Made by a program: the position numbers and the translations under genes. Of a stretch of DNA of 64,000 nucleotides, positions 58,090-64,000 are shown piece by piece (the first letter of the stretch is position 1; the number at the start of each line of letters is the position of its first letter). Origin of the DNA: Micromonospora sp. MP36. Lineage in GTDB: Bacteria; Actinomycetota; Actinomycetes; Mycobacteriales; Micromonosporaceae. The notes under the pieces were generated by a model, which saw only the letters and a list, made by a program, of their open reading frames with translations, searched no databases and was not told the DNA's origin. The stretch spans positions 124,001 through 188,000 of the forward strand of contig NZ_VSFA01000003.1 in assembly GCF_008119785.1 (NCBI RefSeq), read 5' to 3'.

Positions 58090-59178
58090 GTGAAGGTCGT
58101 CAGCATCGTCGGCGCCCGACCCCAGCTGGTCAAGCTGGCACCGATCGCCGCCGCCTTCGCCGGCACGGCGCATCGGCACGTCATCGTGCACACCGGCCAG
58201 CACTACGACGCCGACCTGTCCGACGTGTTCTTCACCGGTCTGGGCATCCCGGCGCCCGATGTCCACCTCGGGATCGGCTCGGGCAGCCACGGGGTGCAGA
58301 CCGGGCAGGCGCTCGCCGCCCTCGACCCGGTCCTGGCGGCCGAACGGCCCGACTGGGTGCTGGTCTACGGCGACACCAACTCGACCCTGGCCGGGGCGCT
58401 GTCCGCGGTGAAGCAGCACCTGCGGGTGGCGCACCTGGAGGCCGGGCTGCGCTCGTTCAACCGGCGGATGCCGGAGGAGCACAACCGGGTGCTCACCGAC
58501 CACGCCGCCGACCTGCTGCTGGCGCCCACCGAGGAGGCCATGCGGCACCTCGCCACCGAGGGCCTGGCGGGCCGGTCGGTGCTGGTCGGCGACGTCATGG
58601 TCGACGTCTGCTTCACCGTGCGGGACACCGTGCTAGCCGGCGCGCAGCCGGCACCCGCGCTGCCGGCCGGGATCGACCCCACCGAGCCGTACCTGGTCGC
58701 CACCCTGCACCGGGCGGAGAACACCGACGACCCCGAGCGGCTCGCCGCCCTGGTCGACGCGCTGGCGGCCCTGCCGGTGCCGGTGGCGCTGCTCGCCCAC
58801 CCCCGGCTGACGGCCCGGGCCGACGAGCACGGCGTGAAGCTGGACCGGGGCGCGCTGCGGGTCGGCCGCCCCCTGCCGTACGCGGGCATGGTGGCCGCGG
58901 TGCTCGGCTCGGTGGGCGTGGTCACCGACTCCGGCGGGCTGCAGAAGGAGGCATACCTCCTGGGCCGGCCGTGCACCACCCTGCGCCCGCAGACCGAGTG
59001 GCCGGAGACCCTCGACGGCGACTGGAACCGCCTCGTGCCCGACCCCCACCAGTTGGGGACGGCGGCCCTGGCGGCGACGCTGACCCGACCGGCCCCGACC
59101 GCTCCCCGCGGCGAGCCGTTCGGCGACGGGCGGGCCGCCCACCGCGTGGTGGAGGTCCTGGCCGACGCCCTCGCCTGA
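58090..59178 (+). CDS. wecB: UDP-N-acetylglucosamine 2-epimerase (non-hydrolysing)
   Basis: A 362-residue enzyme likely to convert UDP-GlcNAc to UDP-ManNAc. Motifs: VGARPQLVKLAPIAAAF, HTGQHYDADLSDVFF, VYGDTNSTLAGAL, HLEAGLRSFNRRMPEEHNRV, ATLHRAENTDDPERL and VTDSGGLQKEAYLLG. It differs from the CapG-like protein at 12.2 kb, being the more typical WecB form. GTG at 58090 has TTGGAG just upstream. With the dehydrogenase at 47.9 kb it could give UDP-ManNAcA (inference). It is the first gene of a plus-strand operon with two glycosyltransferases. Confidence 0.92.
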   Translation: MKVVSIVGARPQLVKLAPIAAAFAGTAHRHVIVHTGQHYDADLSDVFFTGLGIPAPDVHLGIGSGSHGVQTGQALAALDPVLAAERPDWVLVYGDTNSTLAGALSAVKQHLRVAHLEAGLRSFNRRMPEEHNRVLTDHAADLLLAPTEEAMRHLATEGLAGRSVLVGDVMVDVCFTVRDTVLAGAQPAPALPAGIDPTEPYLVATLHRAENTDDPERLAALVDALAALPVPVALLAHPRLTARADEHGVKLDRGALRVGRPLPYAGMVAAVLGSVGVVTDSGGLQKEAYLLGRPCTTLRPQTEWPETLDGDWNRLVPDPHQLGTAALAATLTRPAPTAPRGEPFGDGRAAHRVVEVLADALA

Positions 59179-59229
59179 CCCACGCACGACACCCCTCAAT
59201 CCCTGCCGGAAGAGATCGCCAGCAGCACG

Positions 59230-60657
59230 ATGCAGAGCAGACTTTCCCCCCTCGCGGCCCTGACCCGGGCCGGCCGCCGCCGTCCCCGCCGGGGCGCCCG
59301 GCCACACGTCATCTACCTGGCCATCGGCTTTCCGCCGGCGGCCAAGAGTTCCGCCTACCGGATGCGCGAGACCGCCAACCAGTTCGCCGCGGCGGGCTGG
59401 GACGTCACGGTGATCACCATCGCGGACGAGTCCTGGGAGCGGGAGTACGGGCTCGACCACACCCTCTCCGAGGGCGTCGACCCGCGCATCGTCATCGAGC
59501 GGCTGCCGCTGGCGCGGACGGACCTGGAGACCGACATCAGGGCGTTCTCCGAGGCCCGCTCGCTGCACCCGCAGCGGTGGATTGAGCAGCAGCGCCGGCA
59601 GGAGCTGCGGATCTTCCCTGAGCCGGTCTTCGGTGGCTGGCGGCCGGAGTTGGAGAGGGCGGTGCTGCGCGTCCACCAGGAGCACGCGGCGGACCTGCTC
59701 ATGACCACCTGCGCCCCGTACGTCAACCTGGCCGCGACCTGGCGGCTGTGGCAGGAGTACCGGGTGCCGTACGTGGTGGACTTCCGCGACGGCTGGTCGG
59801 TGGATGTGATCGGCGGCGGGGCGGCCTTCACCAAGGACTCCGCGGCGGGCCGCTGGGAGGAGAAGGTGCTCGCCGAGGCGCGGGCGGTGTGGTGCGTCAA
59901 CGAGCCGATCGCCGACTTCTACCGCGAGCGCTACCCGGCGCTGCGCGACCGGGTGCGGGTGGTGCGCAACGGTTACGACGAGGACTGCGTGCCGGCGACC
60001 CCGCACCGCCCCGATCCGGAGGCGGGGCTGACCTTCGGCTACCTCGGGTCGATCAACTTCGCGCCCGCGCTGCTCGACTCGGTGCTCACCGCCTGGCGCA
60101 TGGCGCGCCGCGAGGACCCGCTGCTCGCCCGGAGCCGGTTCGAGGTGCGCGGGCACATCGGCGCGGGCGCGCTGCGCGAGGCGAACGCGCACATGGAGCT
60201 GTTGCGCGCCGCCGCGGGCGACGGCGTGGAGTTCGGCGGGCCGCTGGCCAAGGCGGAGGTCGCCGCCGCCTACGGCCGCTGGGACGCGCTGGTGCTGATG
60301 CTGGTGGGTGGCCGCTTCGTCACCTCCGGCAAGGTCTACGAGTACGCCGCCAGCGGGCTGCCGGTGGTGTCGGCGCACGAGGTCGACCATGACGCCGCCA
60401 CCGTCCTCGCCGGCCATCCCCTGTGGACCGGAGCGGTGGGGCTGGACCCGCGCCGGCTCGCGGACTCGTTCACGGCGGCGGCGCGGCTCGCCGTCGAGGC
60501 GACCGACGAGCAGCGGGCCGCCGCGCAGGCGCACGCCCGCCGGTTCGCCCGCGGCGCGCAGCTCGCCCCCGCGGTCGCCGAGGCGACCGCGATGGTCACC
60601 GGAGCGGCGACCGGCCCGGGCAGTGACGGCACCTCCAGCGAAGGCGGACAGGCATGA
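59230..60657 (+). CDS. Glycosyltransferase, paralogue B2
   Basis: A 475-residue GT-B-type protein related to the 54808-56244 gene: RPHVIYLAIGFPPAAKSSAY, FAAAGWDVTVITIADESW, VPYVVDFRDGWSVDVIGGGA, VVRNGYDEDCV, FGYLGSINFAPALLDSVL and TSGKVYEYAASGLPVVSAHE. The length and motif order are conserved, but the acceptor-side region differs. A basic N-terminus of 25 residues precedes the fold. ATG at 59230; the ribosome site is weak. It overlaps the next gene by 4 bp (ATGA) and is 51 bp after wecB. Confidence 0.84.
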   Translation: MQSRLSPLAALTRAGRRRPRRGARPHVIYLAIGFPPAAKSSAYRMRETANQFAAAGWDVTVITIADESWEREYGLDHTLSEGVDPRIVIERLPLARTDLETDIRAFSEARSLHPQRWIEQQRRQELRIFPEPVFGGWRPELERAVLRVHQEHAADLLMTTCAPYVNLAATWRLWQEYRVPYVVDFRDGWSVDVIGGGAAFTKDSAAGRWEEKVLAEARAVWCVNEPIADFYRERYPALRDRVRVVRNGYDEDCVPATPHRPDPEAGLTFGYLGSINFAPALLDSVLTAWRMARREDPLLARSRFEVRGHIGAGALREANAHMELLRAAAGDGVEFGGPLAKAEVAAAYGRWDALVLMLVGGRFVTSGKVYEYAASGLPVVSAHEVDHDAATVLAGHPLWTGAVGLDPRRLADSFTAAARLAVEATDEQRAAAQAHARRFARGAQLAPAVAEATAMVTGAATGPGSDGTSSEGGQA

Positions 60658-62789
60658 CGAAGGTGCTCATCGTGGCCGGTGAGCGGCCACAGCAGAAGTC
60701 CGTGCTGGTCGAGGCGTTGCGTCGGTTCCGCGCGCAGGGCGCCTCGGTCGGCATCGTCGGCGACGTCGACGCGGACGCGCTGGCCCTGGAGCCCGGTCTC
60801 GCCGAGGTCCGCACGCTCGCGGCCGAGCCGGCGGACCCCCGGCTGCGCCGGGCCCTGGCCCGGATCACCCAGCCGTCCCGCGCCCTCTGGGTCCGGGCCT
60901 GGGCCGATCCGTGGACCCGCCGCTGGGTGCGGACGGCCGACGTGCTGGTCGCGCTCGATTCGACGGCCGTGCACGCGGTGTGGGAGATGGCTCAGCGGCA
61001 GCCGCGGGCGGACGCCTGCAACGGGATCGGGGCGGCCGGGCGGATCGTCCGGGCCCGCCACGAGGGGACGCACCGGGTCGCCCGGCGGGCGTCGGAGCGG
61101 CTGTCCGCCCGGGCCGGCATCGTGGTACGCGGGGCGCGGCGCGCGGCGGTGACCGGGGCCCGGGAGTCGCTGGAGGCGGCGATGGCGCCGGCGGTGCTGC
61201 GCAGCCGCGTCGGCGGTCGGCTGTGGCGCTCGGCGGTGGCCGCCCCCGGTCTGCCGGAACGGGTGCGGGTGGCCCTCGCGTACCGGGTGCACCTGCGGTC
61301 GGTGCAGGCGGACGCCCCCCGCCTCGCGGCGGCGACGACCGCCGCCGCGACCGGCCGGATCGGCGGCCGCAAGAGCCGGGCCGACCTGCTGACCCGGGAG
61401 GCCAGCGCCGAGCTCGACCTGGGTCGCGTCCCGGTCTGCCTGACCGAGGCGGTCACGGCCGAACTCGCGCTCGCCGACGAGTTCCTCCCCCGCCAGCAGG
61501 CCCGGGCGGCGAAGTCGTTGTACAAGGCCATGCGGTTGCTGTTCCACCGGGTGCCGCATTTCGACCAGCTCAGCTCACCGCTGGCCGAGCGGCCGGCCGA
61601 GTTCCTGGCCCCGCTGCGGGCCAGCGCGACCGCCCGGGCGATGGCCACCCCGCGCGGTCGGGCGACGCCGGCGGCCGCACCCCCGGCGGACCGGCCGCTG
61701 CGCCTGCTCATCATGACCAACGGCAACGCCCACTTCCTGCGGGAGATCAAGGAGCGGTACGCCGAGGCGCCCGGCGTCGAGCTGCGTTACCTGCACCTGG
61801 CCGACGATCCGGTCGCGGCGCCGCTGACCCACAACCCGGCCGGCATCGTCGAGCATCTCGTCGCCGGCCGGAGCGAGTACGGCAACCGGGTCGAGGAGTG
61901 GCTGCGGCCGCATCTGGACTGGGCGGACACCCTCTTCGTCGACTGGTGCGTCGCCGCCGCCGGGATGACCACCCTGGTCGACCCCGGCGACACCCGGGTG
62001 GTCATGCGGCTGCACAGCTTCGAGGCGTTCAGCTTCTGGCCCCACCTGATCGACTTCTCCCGGGTGGACGACCTGGTCTTCGTCTCGGACCACCTCCGGG
62101 ACCTGACCTGCGAGGTGGTGCCGGCGCTCACCGGGGAGCAGGCTCCCCGACTGCACGTCATCCCGAACGCCATGGACCTGCGGCGGTACGACCGCCCGAA
62201 GGAGCCGTCCGCCCGGTTCACGCTCGGTCTGATCGGCACCAGCGCGGTGGCCAAGGACCCGCGCTGGGCGATCGAGGTGCTCCGCCGGCTGCGGGCGGAC
62301 GACGAACGGTACCGGCTGGTGCTGGTCGGTGGCGGCCTTGACCCGAAGGCGAGCGAGTCCGTCCGCCAGTACCAGGCCGAGTTGACGGCGGACCTGGCCG
62401 AGCTGGAACCGTCCGGCGCGGTGACCCGGATCGGGCACACCGACGACGTGCCCGGGGTGCTCAGCGGGATCGGGGTCATTCTCAGCAGCTCGGTGCGGGA
62501 GAGCTTCCACTGCGCCCTGGTCGAGGGCGCGGCCAGCGGCGCGGTCCCGGTGGCGCGGGACTGGCCGTTCTTCGCCGGGCGGGAGGCCAGTGCCCGGACG
62601 CTGTTCCCCGCCGACTGGGTGGTCGGCACTCCGGCGGAGGCGGCGGAGCGGATCCGGGCGGCGACCGCCACCGAGGACGTCTGGCGGGCGGAGGGCGCCG
62701 CCGCGGCCGGGCACGCGACGAAGACCTGGGACTGGAGCGTGGTCCGGCACGACTTCGACGAGCTGTTCCTGCCGGGTCGCCAGGCATAG
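60654..62789 (+). CDS. Large glycosyltransferase with novel N-terminal region
   Basis: A 711-residue protein. Residues 3-122 look like a small Rossmann-type unit (KVLIVAGERPQQKSVLVEAL; later TADVLVALDSTAVHAVWEMA). Residues 130-345 are Arg/Ala-rich, mostly helical and unrecognised. From about 347 there is a GT-B-type transferase: LRLLIMTNGNAHFLREIKER, MRLHSFEAFSFWPHLIDF, VIPNAMDLRRYD, LGLIGTSAVAKDPRWAIEVL and LSSSVRESFHCALVEGAASG. No membrane helix or signal peptide. ATG overlaps the upstream stop. Substrates unknown; the N-terminal unit resembles the ends of the 52601-54811 protein. Confidence 0.8.
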   Translation: MTKVLIVAGERPQQKSVLVEALRRFRAQGASVGIVGDVDADALALEPGLAEVRTLAAEPADPRLRRALARITQPSRALWVRAWADPWTRRWVRTADVLVALDSTAVHAVWEMAQRQPRADACNGIGAAGRIVRARHEGTHRVARRASERLSARAGIVVRGARRAAVTGARESLEAAMAPAVLRSRVGGRLWRSAVAAPGLPERVRVALAYRVHLRSVQADAPRLAAATTAAATGRIGGRKSRADLLTREASAELDLGRVPVCLTEAVTAELALADEFLPRQQARAAKSLYKAMRLLFHRVPHFDQLSSPLAERPAEFLAPLRASATARAMATPRGRATPAAAPPADRPLRLLIMTNGNAHFLREIKERYAEAPGVELRYLHLADDPVAAPLTHNPAGIVEHLVAGRSEYGNRVEEWLRPHLDWADTLFVDWCVAAAGMTTLVDPGDTRVVMRLHSFEAFSFWPHLIDFSRVDDLVFVSDHLRDLTCEVVPALTGEQAPRLHVIPNAMDLRRYDRPKEPSARFTLGLIGTSAVAKDPRWAIEVLRRLRADDERYRLVLVGGGLDPKASESVRQYQAELTADLAELEPSGAVTRIGHTDDVPGVLSGIGVILSSSVRESFHCALVEGAASGAVPVARDWPFFAGREASARTLFPADWVVGTPAEAAERIRAATATEDVWRAEGAAAAGHATKTWDWSVVRHDFDELFLPGRQA

Positions 62790-62800
62790 GCGTACGAACT

Positions 62801-62837
62801 ACCTCGGCCGGCCCGGATCACGCGGGCCGGCCGAGGT
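62801..62837. terminator. Bidirectional terminator, 15-bp stem
   Basis: ACCTCGGCCGGCCCG (62801-62815) pairs perfectly with 62823-62837 around a 7-base loop GATCACG. It follows the plus-strand glycosyltransferase stop by 11 bp and precedes the stop of the convergent paralogue A3. Confidence 0.87.
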
Positions 62838-62892
62838 CGTCTGGCAGTGGTGGGGCGACCGGCGGCACGAGAGGTGCCCGTGCCGGTGCGGG

Positions 62893-64000
62893 TCAGCCCG
62901 CGGCGACCGCCGCCCCGGTGGGCGCCGCGGCCGGCGGGGCCAGGTCGGGCCGGAGCCGGCGGTAGACGCCTTCCAGCACCTCGGCCTGTGCCTCCCAGGT
63001 CCACCCGTCCAGCAGGCCGGGGCGGTCGTACGCGGCCCGGTAGCGGGCCGGGTCGGCGAGCACCGCCCGCACCGCGCGGAGGTAGTCCGCGACGTCCTCG
63101 GCGCGGAAGACCTCGCCCTGGCCGGTCTCCCGGACCGTGTCGGCCATCGTGCGGACATCGCTCACCACGATCGGCAGCCGGGCGTGGGAGTACTCGAGGA
63201 ACTTCGTGATCAGCGCCAGCTCGTGGTTGGGCTTGTGGTGGATCGGGATGACGCCGGCGTCGGCGCTGGCCAGGAAGGCCGGCACCCGCCAGTGCGGCAC
63301 GTACGGCAGCAGGTGCACCCGGTCGGCGACGCCGAGCTCCACCGCCCGGGCCCGCAACGCCTCGGAGGCCGCGTTGCTCGCCGTGGGGTGCAGGGTGACC
63401 AGGGCGACGTGCAGCTTCTCCAGCTGCGGCAACGCGTCGATCATCAACTCGACGCCCCGGGACGGGTTCACCCCGCCGCAGTAGACCAGCAGCGGCGTCG
63501 CCGCGTCGATGCCGCACGCGTCGCGGACGTCCGTGCCGCCGTCGTCGGGTACGCCGGTGACCGGCCGGGGCGGGGCGTTGAGCACCACGTCGGGGCGGAC
63601 CGGGAGCCGGTGCGTGCGCTGGAGCAGCTCGGCCAGGGTCGCCGAGACGGTGATGACGGCGTCCGCCGCGCCGATGTACTCCTCCACGTGGGCGACCTGG
63701 GCGGGCAGCCAGCGGGGGTTGTCGGCGCGGCCGAGCACCCCGCCGACGAATTCGTGCGCGTCCCAGACCAGCTTGGTGCCGAGCCCGCGCGCCCGGGCCC
63801 GCCGGGCCGCCCGGGCACCCACGCCGATCATGCGGAAGTCGTTGGCGTGGATGATGTCCGGCGCCAGCTGGTCGATGACCGGGCCGAACGCCAACTCGTA
63901 GTCCCACAGCCCGCGGTCCAGCCGGCGCCAGCTGCGCGGGCCGAGCAGCGTCTGCCAGAACCGGATCGACGTGCGGGTGATCAGGTTGTCGGGGTCCTGC
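62893..64000 (-). CDS. GT4-like glycosyltransferase, paralogue A3 (5' end beyond window)
   Basis: Partial gene: about 369 C-terminal codons are visible and the N-terminal half lies past base 64000. It matches paralogues A1 and A2: LWDYELAFGPVIDQLAPD, IIHANDFRMIGVGARA, LVWDAHEFVGGV, GVIPIHHKPNHELALITKFL, EYSHARLPIVVSDVRTM and TWEAQAEVLEGVYRRL. DNA near its 3' end (63009-63057) is identical over about 49 bases by eye to 50920-50968 in A1, suggesting recent duplication or conversion. The convergent terminator lies 55 bp past the stop. Confidence 0.85.
   Translation of the reverse strand, partial: QDPDNLITRTSIRFWQTLLGPRSWRRLDRGLWDYELAFGPVIDQLAPDIIHANDFRMIGVGARAARRARARGLGTKLVWDAHEFVGGVLGRADNPRWLPAQVAHVEEYIGAADAVITVSATLAELLQRTHRLPVRPDVVLNAPPRPVTGVPDDGGTDVRDACGIDAATPLLVYCGGVNPSRGVELMIDALPQLEKLHVALVTLHPTASNAASEALRARAVELGVADRVHLLPYVPHWRVPAFLASADAGVIPIHHKPNHELALITKFLEYSHARLPIVVSDVRTMADTVRETGQGEVFRAEDVADYLRAVRAVLADPARYRAAYDRPGLLDGWTWEAQAEVLEGVYRRLRPDLAPPAAAPTGAAVAAG

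Overview
The window is very GC-rich, uses many GTG and TTG starts, and has dense operons with 4-bp stop/start overlaps. It also carries a GlgE-type glycogen locus, a Tex homologue with an RGG-like tail and many actinobacterial-type proteins. This points to a filamentous actinomycete, most likely Micromonosporaceae (inference; no rRNA marker is present). No tRNA, rRNA, CRISPR array or intact insertion sequence was seen.

Layout. 0-9 kb: housekeeping and miscellaneous genes, namely an internally deleted alcohol dehydrogenase, an SDR, a metallo-beta-lactamase-fold hydrolase, dGTPase, Tex, a small unknown and a DUF389 membrane protein. A striking 17-bp inverted repeat follows tex. 8.3-26 kb: a Wzx/Wzy-type surface polysaccharide cluster. 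It has a CapE/CapF/CapG set for UDP-N-acetyl-L-fucosamine, a DegT/DnrJ-type aminotransferase, a minimal phosphoglycosyl transferase, five glycosyltransferases, a polymerase/ligase-type membrane protein, a GalE-type epimerase, a flippase, a GNAT and an acyltransferase-3 protein. 26-36.5 kb: NAD kinase, then a glycogen / maltose-1-phosphate island (pgm, glgC, glgA/glgM, glgE, glgB) interrupted by an AbrB/PIN toxin-antitoxin pair with a clear palindromic operator. 36.6-38.1 kb: a lower-GC patch with an acyltransferase and a decayed IS30-type transposase fragment. 38-47 kb: an APP1-type phosphatase, two GT-C-like membrane proteins, YaaA, a possible WhiA-like protein, and an orphan TAXI-family binding lipoprotein beside a two-component system. 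47.3-64 kb: a second glycosylation cluster with a hexapeptide acetyltransferase, a nucleotide-sugar dehydrogenase, a UDP-GlcNAc 2-epimerase and eight glycosyltransferases, several of them paralogues of each other. The last gene runs off the right edge.

How the genes work together. The first cluster has most parts for building a lipid-linked repeat unit: sugar nucleotide synthesis, an initiating transferase, glycosyltransferases, flippase and polymerase. The second cluster has sugar activation and glycosyltransferases but no flippase, polymerase or exporter in view. The central glycogen genes connect glucose-1-phosphate to ADP-glucose, maltose-1-phosphate and branched alpha-glucan. The most unusual signals are a small recurring Rossmann-like accessory domain at the ends of two large glycosyltransferases (52.6-54.8 and 60.7-62.8 kb), the triplicated glycosyltransferase family around them, the scarred alcohol dehydrogenase, the inverted repeat after tex, and the possible WhiA-like protein.
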